Assembly (NCBI RefSeq): GCF_002078605.1
Contig: NZ_MSJR01000005.1
Coordinates: forward strand, 189,922-223,142
Direction of reading: 5' to 3'
DNA from: Salegentibacter sediminis
GTDB lineage: Bacteria; Bacteroidota; Bacteroidia; Flavobacteriales; Flavobacteriaceae
Length of the DNA: 33,221 nucleotides
Both the position numbers and the translations under genes were made by a program. This document shows positions 16,816 to 24,762 of the stretch, piece by piece. A model generated the notes under the pieces. It worked only from the letters and a program-made list of their open reading frames with translations. It was not told where the DNA came from and ran no database searches. Numbering within the stretch: the stretch's first letter is position 1; the number at the start of each line of letters is the position of its first letter.

Positions 16816-17592
16816 ATGGAATTAAACTTAACCAAACCTATATGTTTTTTTGATCTTGAAGCCACCGGAACAAATCTGGCAAAAGATCGTATTGTTGAAA
16901 TCGCCATTTTAAAGATATTTCCCAATGGCAATAAAGAAAGTAAAACCTGGCTGGTAAATCCTGAGATTAAAATTCCGGAGGAAGTTATCGCCATTCATGG
17001 AATTTCCAATGAAAAGGTGGCCGATGAGCCAACGTTTAAGGAGTTGTCTTTCAGAATTTACGAAATGATAAGAGGCTGCGACCTTGCCGGCTATAATTCT
17101 AACCGTTTTGATATTCCCCTCCTGGTGGAAGAGCTATTACGGGCAGGGATAGACTTTGATATGAAGAATGTTGTTGCGGTAGATGTACAAACAATTTTTC
17201 ATAAAAAAGAACAACGAACCCTGTCTGCAGCCTACCAGTTTTACTGCGGAAAAAATCTTGAAGATGCTCATACCGCTGAAGCCGATACCAATGCAACCTA
17301 TGAAGTGCTGAAATCTCAGTTGGAGCGGTATGAAGATCTTGAAAACGACATAAAGTACCTCGCGGATTATTCAGCAAGAAAACGCTTTGCCGATTTTGCA
17401 GGCTTTGTGGTATACGATAAAAAAGGGGAGGAAGTATTTGGTTTTGGAAAGTTTAAAGGAAAGAATGTAGCAGAGGTTTTGGAAAAAGAACCGGGTTATT
17501 ATGGCTGGATCCAGAATGCCGATTTTCCGCTGTACACCAAAAGAGTGCTAACGGCGATTAAACTAAGAAAACTCAACACCAAAATTAAGTAG
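16816..17592 (+). CDS. DEDDh 3'-5' exonuclease (DNA polymerase III epsilon-like) with C-terminal DUF3820-like domain
   Basis: The gene encodes 258 residues from the ATG at 16816. The exonuclease domain (about 8-170) has Exo I D-L-E (Asp13, Glu15), Exo II N-S-N-R-F-D (Asp99) and Exo III H-T-A-E-A-D (His152, Asp157), a complete DEDDh set for two-metal hydrolysis. After a linker, residues about 200-250 (F-G-F-G-K-F-K-G-K-N-V, Y-Y-G-W-I-Q-N-A-D-F-P) look like the small DUF3820-type domain fused to similar exonucleases. It could be a proofreading-like or RNase T-like nuclease in the cytoplasm. It is the first gene of a four-gene operon, with 12 bp to the FAH gene. Confidence 0.88.
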   Translation: MELNLTKPICFFDLEATGTNLAKDRIVEIAILKIFPNGNKESKTWLVNPEIKIPEEVIAIHGISNEKVADEPTFKELSFRIYEMIRGCDLAGYNSNRFDIPLLVEELLRAGIDFDMKNVVAVDVQTIFHKKEQRTLSAAYQFYCGKNLEDAHTAEADTNATYEVLKSQLERYEDLENDIKYLADYSARKRFADFAGFVVYDKKGEEVFGFGKFKGKNVAEVLEKEPGYYGWIQNADFPLYTKRVLTAIKLRKLNTKIK

Positions 17593-17604
17593 AAGTCTCC
17601 TGCT

Positions 17605-18219
17605 ATGAAGATTATTTGTATAGGTAGAAATTATACCGAACACATTGCCGAACTTGAAAATGAAAAACCCGAAGATCCGGTTATCTTTCTGAAACCAGAT
17701 ACGGCCATTCTGCTTAAAAAACAGCCCTTTTTTATTCCTGATTTTTCTCAAGAGGTACATTATGAGGTTGAGGTTTTAGTGAAGATCAAAAAAGTGGGAA
17801 AACATATTCAGTCTAAATTCGCTCATAAATATTATGATGAGATCGGTTTGGGAATAGATTTTACTGCCCGGGATCTTCAGAAGAAATTGAAAGAGAAAGG
17901 CTTGCCCTGGGAAAAAGCAAAGTCCTTTGACGGGGCAGCCGTAATTGGAGAAAAATGGATATCCAAAAAATCGTTTCCCGATATAAATAATATTAACTTT
18001 AGTCTTTTGAAAGACCAGAAGAAGGTGCAGCAAGGCAATACCTCTCATATGTTGTGGAAAATCGATGAGTTGATTGCTTATGTCTCAGAGTTTTTCACCC
18101 TCAAGATAGGGGACGTTATTTTTACAGGAACTCCTGCGGGAGTAGGGAAAGTTGAAGTCAACAATAGGTTGACTGGATTTTTAGAAAAGGAAAAAATGTT
18201 TTCAATCAATATTAAATAG
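17605..18219 (+). CDS. fumarylacetoacetate hydrolase (FAH) family protein
   Basis: The gene encodes 204 residues. It has the FAH catalytic core only: C-I-G-R-N-Y at the start, P-V-I-F-L-K-P-D-T-A, H-Y-E-V-E-V (metal-binding Glu pair), D-F-T-A-R-D-L-Q, K-S-F-D-G-A-A-V-I-G and F-T-G-T-P-A-G-V-G. Short members include acylpyruvases, oxaloacetate decarboxylases and oxaloacetate tautomerases, and the sequence does not choose among them. It is cytoplasmic and needs a divalent metal. It is second in an operon, 12 bp after the exonuclease gene and 4 bp before the Hpt gene. Confidence 0.88.
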   Translation: MKIICIGRNYTEHIAELENEKPEDPVIFLKPDTAILLKKQPFFIPDFSQEVHYEVEVLVKIKKVGKHIQSKFAHKYYDEIGLGIDFTARDLQKKLKEKGLPWEKAKSFDGAAVIGEKWISKKSFPDINNINFSLLKDQKKVQQGNTSHMLWKIDELIAYVSEFFTLKIGDVIFTGTPAGVGKVEVNNRLTGFLEKEKMFSINIK

Positions 18220-18223
18220 CGAT

Positions 18224-18565
18224 ATGAGCAGTTACAATTTAGAGGGCGTAGAAGAGATGGCTGGGGGTGACAAGGAATTCATGAAAGTGGTGGTACAGAC
18301 TTTTTTAGAAGAAATTCCGCCGGATGTAGAGGCGATGAATGAAGCTATTTCTAACGGTAATTCTACCCTGGCATACCAGTATGCCCATAAGATGAAACCT
18401 AACCTGCAATTGTTCGGTCTCGAGCTTATGAATGAGGTGAAAGTGATAGAAAGCTGGGCGAAAACAGGGAGGAAGAAGGATGAAGTTCCACAAGCGGCAG
18501 CGAAGATCACCAAAAAAGTGAAGGTGGCGGGTATCGCCCTAAAAAGAGATTTTGAACTCGAATGA
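18224..18565 (+). CDS. stand-alone histidine phosphotransfer (Hpt) protein
   Basis: The gene encodes 113 residues and is predicted to be an all-helical four-helix Hpt fold. The phosphoacceptor is His55 in Y-A-H-K-M-K-P-N, replacing the usual H-K-L-K-G/S, with the lysine two residues downstream (Lys57) kept. The N-terminal G-G-D-x-E-F-M-K-V-V-V-x-T-F-L segment is typical. It would relay phosphate between receiver domains of a hybrid kinase and a response regulator encoded elsewhere. No kinase or regulator is in this window. It sits inside the exonuclease-FAH-cinA operon, and its stop overlaps the cinA start (ATGA). Confidence 0.85.
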   Translation: MSSYNLEGVEEMAGGDKEFMKVVVQTFLEEIPPDVEAMNEAISNGNSTLAYQYAHKMKPNLQLFGLELMNEVKVIESWAKTGRKKDEVPQAAAKITKKVKVAGIALKRDFELE

Positions 18566-19818
18566 AGGCAGAGATAATAACCATTGGCGACGAGATATTA
18601 ATAGGCCAGATTATAGATACCAATTCGGCTTTTCTCGCGGCAGAGTTAAATAAGATTGGGATTGCCGTACACCAGATCTCGAGTATAGAAGATAAAAGCT
18701 CCCATATTCTTACCGCCTTGCAGGAGGCTTCTCAAAGGGCCGAAATTGTGCTCATAACCGGGGGGTTAGGTCCCACCAGGGATGATGTTACCAAATCCAG
18801 CCTCTGTAACTATTTTGAAGATGAGCTTACCGAAAATAAAGTGGTGCTGCAGCATATAGAACAGCTCTTTGAAAAATATATTGAAACTCCAATTTCTGAT
18901 CTAAACCGAAGGCAGGCCCTGGTGCCTGGTAAGGCCGAGGTGCTTTTCAATAAATACGGTACCGCGCCGGGGATGTTATTTCGCAAAGATGGGGTGATGT
19001 ATATCTCGCTGCCGGGTGTTCCCTTTGAAATGAAGGAGCTGGTTAAGAATGAGGTGCTGCCCAGGTTACAACAGGAATTCAAGCGTCCGGTGATTCTTCA
19101 TAAAACCGCGATTACTTATGGCCTTGGTGAGAGTGCCATTGCCGAGAAAATATCAGATTGGGAGGATGAGCTTCCTGAAAATATTAAATGTGCTTACCTG
19201 CCAAATTTTGGAAAGGTAAGGATAAGGCTTACCGCCATTGGAGATAATGAGCAGCACCTCCAAAACTCTATTGATGGTCTGCTCACCGACCTGCATCAGT
19301 TGATTGGGGATATTATTGTGGGCTATGAAGACGATGAACCGGTAGAGATACAAATAGGCAGATTGCTTTCATCGGCCAGGCAAACCATCGCTACCGCCGA
19401 GAGCTGTACCGCCGGCCGTGTCGCTAATTTGCTGGCTTCTCCACCTGGAGCCTCGGTATATTATAAAGGCAGTGTGGTGAGTTATGCTACCGAAATAAAA
19501 AAAGAAATACTCAAGATTCCTGCAGAATTAATAGAAAAATATAGCGTGGTTAGTGCAGAGGTAGCCGAAGCCATGGCAAAGAATGCACGCTCACTTCTTA
19601 AGACCGATTTTGCTGTTTCCACTACCGGAAATGCAGGTCCCTCAAAAGGAGATAGCGATGCAGAGATCGGCACTGTTTTTATTGGCATTGCCACCCCTGA
19701 AGCCGTATATTCCAAAAAATTCATCTTTGGAAATCACCGTGAGAAAGTGATCGGGAAAACCGTACATAAAAGTTTAGAGCTTATTTTAAGTGAAATTCTT
19801 AAATTTGCAAAAACATAA
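18562..19818 (+). CDS. cinA: CinA-like protein, competence/damage-inducible protein A (NMN deamidase domain)
   Basis: The gene encodes 418 residues with the full two-domain layout. The N-terminal MoCF/COG1058 domain (about 1-170) contains [14 protein letters not shown] and [13 protein letters not shown]-like linker follows. The C-terminal CinA domain (about 255-415) contains A-E-S-C-T-A-G and S-T-T-G-N-A-G-P-S. The C-terminal part hydrolyses nicotinamide mononucleotide to nicotinic acid mononucleotide (NAD salvage), and the N-terminal part has ADP-ribose pyrophosphatase activity in studied homologues. It overlaps the Hpt gene by 4 bp, so it is translationally coupled. Confidence 0.95.
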   Translation: MKAEIITIGDEILIGQIIDTNSAFLAAELNKIGIAVHQISSIEDKSSHILTALQEASQRAEIVLITGGLGPTRDDVTKSSLCNYFEDELTENKVVLQHIEQLFEKYIETPISDLNRRQALVPGKAEVLFNKYGTAPGMLFRKDGVMYISLPGVPFEMKELVKNEVLPRLQQEFKRPVILHKTAITYGLGESAIAEKISDWEDELPENIKCAYLPNFGKVRIRLTAIGDNEQHLQNSIDGLLTDLHQLIGDIIVGYEDDEPVEIQIGRLLSSARQTIATAESCTAGRVANLLASPPGASVYYKGSVVSYATEIKKEILKIPAELIEKYSVVSAEVAEAMAKNARSLLKTDFAVSTTGNAGPSKGDSDAEIGTVFIGIATPEAVYSKKFIFGNHREKVIGKTVHKSLELILSEILKFAKT

Positions 19819-20011
19819 TTTTTTCAGGCTTCCAGATGCATTCTGCCGTTTTTTAGGCAAGGATGAGGCACCTGAAAGCAAATATTTTGCTTAACACCTG
19901 TGAATTAAGGGGGTAGCTTTTTGAATGAAGCCTTAAAAACAGAGGGATGGAAGGAGCCGAAATTCAGAAGAAGAAAAAAATAAAGTCCACGAAATATTTT
20001 TAAAAAATGAG

Positions 20012-20043
20012 TTGGCGATTAGGTAAAAAAATCGTTAATTTGC
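20012..20043 (+). promoter_or_regulatory. promoter of the rpmB-rpmG operon
   Basis: TTG at 20012-20014 and TTAATTTGC at 20035-20043 (one mismatch to TAnnTTTGC), 20 bp apart. The predicted start near 20047 leaves a 33-nt, A-rich leader. The rest of the 261-bp gap after cinA shows no gene. Confidence 0.5.
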
Positions 20044-20079
20044 AGCCTGTTTTGAAATAACAAGATAAAGAATAGAACA

Positions 20080-20319
20080 ATGTCAAGAGTTTGTGAACTT
20101 ACGGGAAAAAAGGCGATGGTAGGAAACAATGTTTCTCACGCGATGAATAAAACCAAGCGTAAATTTAACGCCAATCTGGTTAAAAAACGTTTTTTTATTC
20201 CTGAAGAAGACAGATGGGTAACTTTAAAGGTTTCTACTTCTGCACTTAAAGATATTAATAAAAAAGGCATCTCTGCTGTAATGAAAGAGGCAAGGGAGAA
20301 AGGCTTTTTCAAGAAATAA
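20080..20319 (+). CDS. rpmB: 50S ribosomal protein L28 (bL28)
   Basis: The gene encodes 79 residues. It starts MSRVCELTGKKAMVGNNVSH and continues A-M-N-K-T-K-R-K-F-N-A-N-L, the standard bL28 opening. Cys5 is the only cysteine, so the zinc-binding set of C+ paralogues is absent and this is the C- form. It is the first gene of a ribosomal cluster (rpmB-rpmG-DUF4295), 24 bp before rpmG. Confidence 0.97.
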   Translation: MSRVCELTGKKAMVGNNVSHAMNKTKRKFNANLVKKRFFIPEEDRWVTLKVSTSALKDINKKGISAVMKEAREKGFFKK

Positions 20320-20343
20320 TCCCGGGCATAAAAACATAGAACA

Positions 20344-20526
20344 ATGGCAAAGAAAGGCAACAGAGTACAGGTAATTTTAGAGTGTACAGAGCATAAGGAG
20401 TCTGGGCAACCAGGAACTTCAAGATACATCACTACCAAGAATAAAAAGAATACACCGGATAGAATGGAGCTGAAGAAATTCAACCCTATTCTTAAAAAAA
20501 TGACGGTTCACAAAGAGATAAAATAA
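20344..20526 (+). CDS. rpmG: 50S ribosomal protein L33 (bL33)
   Basis: The gene encodes 60 residues, [17 protein letters not shown], ending [16 protein letters not shown]. It has a single cysteine (Cys14) and no C-x-x-C zinc pairs, so it is the C- form. The neighbours are rpmB and the 50-residue DUF4295 gene, 8 bp downstream. Confidence 0.97.
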   Translation: MAKKGNRVQVILECTEHKESGQPGTSRYITTKNKKNTPDRMELKKFNPILKKMTVHKEIK

Positions 20527-20534
20527 TTTGAGTC

Positions 20535-20687
20535 ATGGCAAAGAAATCAGTAGCATCTATACAAACAGGGTCTAAAAGATTGACCAAAGCGATAAAAATG
20601 GTTAAATCTCCAAAAACCGGTGCCTACACCTTTGTAGAAGCAATTATGGCTCCGGAAGACGTGAACGACTTTTTAAAGAAAAAGTAA
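20535..20687 (+). CDS. DUF4295 protein, likely Bacteroidota-specific ribosomal protein bL38
   Basis: This 50-residue gene is easily missed. It starts 8 bp after rpmG, reads MAKKSVASIQTGSKRLTKAI and ends D-V-N-D-F-L-K-K-K. It is strongly basic (about 10 Lys) and has no cysteine. The sequence and place (rpmB-rpmG-x-ftsY) match the DUF4295 family restricted to Bacteroidota. The cryo-EM structure of the Flavobacterium johnsoniae 70S ribosome showed a new 50S protein, bL38. I believe it is this family, but I cite that from memory. A terminator follows at 20716-20753. Confidence 0.88.
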   Translation: MAKKSVASIQTGSKRLTKAIKMVKSPKTGAYTFVEAIMAPEDVNDFLKKK

Positions 20688-20715
20688 TTTAGTACTTTAG
20701 TACAAAGACATTATA

Positions 20716-20753
20716 AAAAGCCGTCTGGATTAGCTCCGGGCGGCTTTCTTTAT
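20716..20753 (+). terminator. rho-independent terminator after the ribosomal cluster
   Basis: AAAGCCG...CGGCTTT hairpin with additional inner CTGG/CCGG pairing, followed by CTTTATTT. It separates the ribosomal operon from ftsY. Confidence 0.75.
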
Positions 20754-20896
20754 TTAAAACATTTTTATACCGGAAATTCAGGTTCCCATTTTCTGTATCG
20801 GCAGGCTGGGGTATGAGAACCCATTTATGTATATTTACACTTATTATTGCTGAATTTCTCTTGCCGGAAATTCCTTTTTTTAAACCAAACCAAAAA

Positions 20897-21850
20897 ATGA
20901 GCTTATTCAAAAAAATATTTTCCAAGGATAAGAAAGAAAACCTGGATAAAGGCCTCGAAAAAACCAAATCCAGCTTCTTTGATAAAATGAGTAAGGCTGT
21001 TGCCGGAAAATCTAAAGTAGATGATGAAGTTTTAGATGACCTGGAAGATGTGCTGGTAAGTAGCGACGTTGGAGTTGCAACTACAATTAAAATCATTAAT
21101 CGCATAGAAGAAAGAGTAGCCCGGGATAAATATCTGGGCACTGATGAGCTTAACAAGATCCTGCGGGAAGAGATCGCTGCCCTTATGGCTGAAACCGAAG
21201 CCGGAGAAGCTGCGAATATCCAGTTGCCTGATGTGAAACCCTATGTGATCATGGTGGTAGGTGTAAATGGCGTTGGTAAAACCACTACCATAGGAAAACT
21301 GGCGCATCAGTTTAAAAGCGCCGGAAAAAAAGTGGTGCTTGGAGCTGCCGATACTTTTCGGGCTGCAGCTATAGACCAGTTACAGATCTGGGCTGATCGC
21401 ACCGATGTTCCTATTATAAAACAAAAAATGGGAAGTGATCCTGCTTCTGTAGCTTTTGATACCGTGCAAAGCGCCGTTAAAATGGATGCCGATGTGGTAC
21501 TTATCGATACCGCCGGGCGCCTGCACAACAAGGTGAATCTCATGAACGAGCTTAGCAAGGTGAAACGGGTGATGCAAAAGGTGATCCCCAATGCTCCACA
21601 CGAAGTGCTCCTGGTTTTAGACGGCTCTACCGGCCAGAATGCCTTTGAGCAGGCTAAACAATTTACAGCGGCTACCGAGGTGACTTCTCTGGCTGTAACC
21701 AAGCTTGACGGTACCGCCAAAGGTGGTGTGGTCATCGGTATTAGCGACCAGTTTAAAATCCCGGTAAAATATATTGGTGTGGGCGAAGGCTTGGAAGACC
21801 TCCAGGTTTTCAATAAATACGAATTCGTCGATTCCTTCTTTAAACAATAA
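20897..21850 (+). CDS. ftsY: signal recognition particle receptor FtsY
   Basis: The gene encodes 317 residues from the ATG at 20897 (MSLFKKIFSKDKK). A frame-compatible start at 20813 adds an untypical hydrophobic stretch and is rejected. The N domain (about 1-100) is followed by the GTPase G domain with G-V-N-G-V-G-K-T-T-T (G1), D-T-F-R-A-A-A-I-D-Q-L (G2), D-T-A-G-R-L-H-N (G3) and T-K-L-D-G-T-A-K-G-G (G4). The acidic A domain of E. coli FtsY is lacking and a short basic N-terminus replaces it, as in many non-enteric bacteria. FtsY docks SRP-ribosome complexes at the inner membrane. A weak box TATATTTAC (20830-20838) could be its promoter. Confidence 0.96.
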   Translation: MSLFKKIFSKDKKENLDKGLEKTKSSFFDKMSKAVAGKSKVDDEVLDDLEDVLVSSDVGVATTIKIINRIEERVARDKYLGTDELNKILREEIAALMAETEAGEAANIQLPDVKPYVIMVVGVNGVGKTTTIGKLAHQFKSAGKKVVLGAADTFRAAAIDQLQIWADRTDVPIIKQKMGSDPASVAFDTVQSAVKMDADVVLIDTAGRLHNKVNLMNELSKVKRVMQKVIPNAPHEVLLVLDGSTGQNAFEQAKQFTAATEVTSLAVTKLDGTAKGGVVIGISDQFKIPVKYIGVGEGLEDLQVFNKYEFVDSFFKQ

Positions 21851-21860
21851 AAGCCCTCTT

Positions 21861-23492
21861 ATGAAAAAACTTATACTCCTGCTTAGCCTCCCGTTGTTTA
21901 TTGCCTGTGGCGATAAAGAAACCGAAAATGAAACTTCAGAGAATGTCAATGACACGCTTACGCAACCGGAAGAGATGGAGTATAAGGTCCTGGACTCAGA
22001 ATTTATTCTATTGGATTCCCTTTGGGCGCCATTCGAGCAGGAGCTCAGGGAGTTTGCCGGAAGCAGGTATTCTGAATTAAAAGGAAAGCTTCTGGAAGCC
22101 GATATTCCCGCCATTCAGGAGCAGATCAAAAATGGAGAGCTTTCCTACGAAGAGCTGGTTTTATTCTATCTGCATCGTATCAAAAAATACGACCGGGAAA
22201 ACGAACTTTCCCTGAACTCGGTTATTTCCCTGAACAAAGATATTCTGAAAGAAGCCCGGGCAAAAGATGAGGCTTTGAAAGACGGCGGCGACCGTCATCC
22301 GATCTTTGGAATTCCGGTTCTGTTGAAAGATAATATTAATGCTGAAATTGCTTCGACTACCGCAGGTGCTGTGGCATTGCAAAATAATAAAACCCAGGAT
22401 GCTTACATCGTAGAGCAGTTGCAGAAGAATGGTGCCCTTATTTTAGGAAAAGCAAACCTAAGTGAATGGGCGTATTTCTTTTGTGGCGAATGCCCAAGTG
22501 GATATTCGGCTATTGGGGGGCAAACCCTTAATCCTTACGGGCGAAAGATATTTGATACCGGCGGTTCCAGCTCCGGAAGTGCCGTTGCCGTGGCTGCTAA
22601 TTTAGCACCCGTGGCTGTAGGCTCTGAAACTTCAGGTTCTATCCTGTCGCCATCCAGCCAAAATTCCCTGGTAGGACTAAAACCTACTATTGGGCTGCTA
22701 AGCCGCGGTGGGATCGTTCCTATTTCTGGAACGCTTGATACGCCGGGACCGATCACCAAATCGGTGATAGACAACGCGATTCTGTTATCGGCTATGGCGG
22801 GGAAAGATGAAACCGATCCTGCTTCTGAAGGATTCGCAGCTCCTGTGCAGGATTACTACAGCGCTCTGGAAAATGCAAGCCTAAAGGGAAAACGCTTTGG
22901 CGCGATTAAAGGATTGATGGACGACTCGCTGTATGTTCAGGCCGTAGAAGATCTTAGGAAAGCAGGGGCCGAAGTGGTGGAATATGAAGCCGAAGAAGTT
23001 CAGCTCCCTAATTTTGTTAGACTCCTGAACCTGGATATGAAGACCGATCTCCCCGAATATTTTGACAAATACGGAGGAAACACCGGTTTTTCTTCCGTAG
23101 AAGATCTCGTAAAATTTAATATCGAAGATTCAACTTTAAGAATGCCCTATGGCCAGGCTTTATTTGAAGGTATCCTCCAGGATTCGGCTTCCAAAGAAGA
23201 TTTTGCCGCTATAAAAGATACCCTAAGCCGCAATGGGAAACAGTTTTTTGATGTGCCTATGAAGGAGCACGATCTTGATGCCGTGCTTTCCATAAATAAT
23301 TATCATGCAGGCTTCGCCGCGGTAGCCAAATACCCTGCGATTACCGTGCCTATGGGTTTTGCTGAAGACGGCGCGCCAAAAGGGCTAACGATAATCACTG
23401 CCCCCCACGGGGAGCAGGACCTGCTAAACTGGGCTGCGGCTTACGAAAAGCAATCTAAGAGACGTAAAGCCCCCGAAAATTACACCGACTAA
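21861..23492 (+). CDS. amidase-signature family lipoprotein
   Basis: The gene encodes 543 residues from the ATG at 21861, 10 bp after the ftsY stop. The lipobox L-F-I-A-C puts the lipidated residue at Cys16, so it is an envelope enzyme. The amidase-signature core is clear: L-L-K-D-N-I-N (catalytic Lys156), G-G-S-S-S-G-S (cis-Ser region 234-240) and S-E-T-S-G-S-I (nucleophile Ser260). [11 protein letters not shown] and D-T-P-G-P-I-T-K-S follow. The usual R after G-S-I is L. Homologues hydrolyse amides, and an extracytoplasmic lipoprotein may act on peptide amides or a host or algal amide. The gene follows ftsY closely and may be co-transcribed. Its stop overlaps the next start (TAATG). Confidence 0.9.
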   Translation: MKKLILLLSLPLFIACGDKETENETSENVNDTLTQPEEMEYKVLDSEFILLDSLWAPFEQELREFAGSRYSELKGKLLEADIPAIQEQIKNGELSYEELVLFYLHRIKKYDRENELSLNSVISLNKDILKEARAKDEALKDGGDRHPIFGIPVLLKDNINAEIASTTAGAVALQNNKTQDAYIVEQLQKNGALILGKANLSEWAYFFCGECPSGYSAIGGQTLNPYGRKIFDTGGSSSGSAVAVAANLAPVAVGSETSGSILSPSSQNSLVGLKPTIGLLSRGGIVPISGTLDTPGPITKSVIDNAILLSAMAGKDETDPASEGFAAPVQDYYSALENASLKGKRFGAIKGLMDDSLYVQAVEDLRKAGAEVVEYEAEEVQLPNFVRLLNLDMKTDLPEYFDKYGGNTGFSSVEDLVKFNIEDSTLRMPYGQALFEGILQDSASKEDFAAIKDTLSRNGKQFFDVPMKEHDLDAVLSINNYHAGFAAVAKYPAITVPMGFAEDGAPKGLTIITAPHGEQDLLNWAAAYEKQSKRRKAPENYTD

Positions 23493-23770
23493 TGCGAAGT
23501 AATTATCTCTCGCTCATCTCGAAGATTATTTTCTTTTACAGCATTTTTTATGTGGTGATGAAACTTATCGCCGCCCTGGGTGGAAATGCTTCCTATGCCA
23601 ATTTAATCCTGGCTTTGCCTTATCTTGTTTTTGGCGTAATTGGCTGGGTGATGGTCAAAAAGAATAGCTACAACTGGGCCTACGTGATCGCAGGAGCGAT
23701 TCTCATCAGTCTGGTGCGGTATTTTGAACAGGATTGGATGATTGCCATTGAAAATTATTTCGGAGGTTAA
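23492..23770 (+). CDS. small membrane protein of unknown function
   Basis: The gene encodes 92 residues with three hydrophobic segments (about 7-28, 36-55 and 62-78), starting [14 protein letters not shown] do not recognise the family. The TAATG overlap with the amidase gene indicates translational coupling and a common transcript. It could be a membrane partner of the amidase, or simply a passenger. Base composition fits the neighbours. Confidence 0.75.
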   Translation: MRSNYLSLISKIIFFYSIFYVVMKLIAALGGNASYANLILALPYLVFGVIGWVMVKKNSYNWAYVIAGAILISLVRYFEQDWMIAIENYFGG

Positions 23771-23810
23771 GAGCCGGAGGTTAAATAGGTACTTTATTCC
23801 GTTCCGATAG

Positions 23811-23904
23811 CTTTAGGGATGACCCGGAATCTCCTCCTGCCTGGTTTTATTTTTGGATGTTTTTGAATCACTCGAATGAGACCCTGAATCAAGTTCAGGG
23901 GGAC
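23811..23904. repeat. degenerate leftmost copy of the composite palindromic repeat
   Basis: The right half (from GACCCGGAAT at 23821 through CCCTGAATCAAGTTCAGGG at 23882-23900) matches later units, but the left arm (ATTCCGTTCCGATAGC) and the linker have drifted. It is the eroded border of the cluster. Confidence 0.8.
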
Positions 23905-24307
23905 GCCAGACCAAAGAAGCAATCGTCATTCCGGGCGTGACCTGGAATCTCATCCTGATTGATTTTGTTTTTGAGATGTTTCCGACTTACTCGAATGAGA
24001 CCCTGAATCGAGTTCAAGGTGACGGTAGGTATTTCAAACGTCATTCCGGGTGTGACCCGGAATCCCATCCTGCTTGATTTTGTTTTTGAGATGTTTCCGA
24101 CTCACTCGAATGAGACCCTGAATCAAGTTCAGGGGGACGCCAGACCAAAGAAGCAATCGTCATTCCGGGCGTGACCTGGAATCTCATCCTGATTGATTTT
24201 GTTTTTGAGATGTTTCCGACTTACTCGAATGAGACCCTGAATCGAGTTCAGGGTGACGGTAGGTATTTCAAACGTCATTCCGGGTGTGACCCGGAATCCC
24301 ATCCTGC
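23868..24307. repeat. 206-bp segment duplicated at a 234-bp period inside the cluster
   Basis: Bases 23868-24073 and 24102-24307 are identical except for A at 24017 versus G at 24251. The duplicated segment spans a spacer-1 and a spacer-2 interval, so the cluster grew by copying a two-unit block. Confidence 0.85.
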
Positions 24308-24617
24308 CGGTTCTCCGTTTTGGATTCTGAAGTTCTCGGTTGCTCACTCAGGTGAGACCCTGAATCAAGTTCAGGGGGACGCCAGACCAAAGAAGCAATC
24401 GTCATTCCGGGCGTGACCCGGAATCTCATCTGCTTGATTTTGTTTTTGAGATGTTTCCGACTTACTCGAATGAGACCCTGAATCAAGTTCAGGGTGACGC
24501 CAGACCAAAGAAGCAATCGTCATTCCGGGCGTGACCCGGAATCTCATCCTGATTGATTTTGTTTTTGAGATGTTTCCGACTCACTCGAATGAGACCCTGA
24601 ATCAAGTTTAGGGTGAC
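23925..24617. repeat. cluster of six composite palindromic repeat units
   Basis: The units lie at 23925-24023, 24040-24138, 24159-24257, 24274-24380, 24401-24498 and 24519-24617 (98-107 bp, period 115-127 bp). Each opens with GTCA and closes with TGAC or GGAC, and contains two hairpins. The first is ATTCCGGG-cgtga-CCCGGAAT. The second is CCCTGAA-tcaag-TTCAGGG. Read on opposite strands, both arms share the frame GTCA-hairpin-TCTCAT, so the unit is two related elements head to head around a T-rich linker of about 40 bp. Two kinds of spacer join units: a 20-bp spacer (type 1) and a 16-bp spacer (type 2). No coding frame is credible. Similar palindromes are dispersed in many bacterial genomes, and no transposase is present. 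Confidence 0.92.
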
Positions 24618-24762
24618 TCGAGACTTCATTAGGTTTCCCATCCAGATCTTCCAGGCTCAATCATTGGAGACGGATTAACCTGCTTATCGCGAAAAAACAT
24701 TTTCTTTTTAAGCTGATTTTCCGGGTATTTTCCGATTTTTACTTCAACAAAAACCTACTCTT

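Noticed and set aside
20813-20896. 28-residue hydrophobic extension of FtsY that might look like a signal peptide
   Set aside because: FtsY is a cytoplasmic/peripheral GTPase, and the internal MSLFKKIFSK start is typical of the family.
24129-24516. Small proteins read through the repeat cluster on both strands (72-82 residues)
   Set aside because: They are translations of the palindromic repeats, lack start context, and repeat the same peptide. Such frames are a known source of spurious hypothetical proteins.
23925-24617. CRISPR array
   Set aside because: The repeats are about 99 bp with internal hairpins. The spacers are two recurring sequences of 16 and 20 bp, not unique ones, and no cas gene is nearby.
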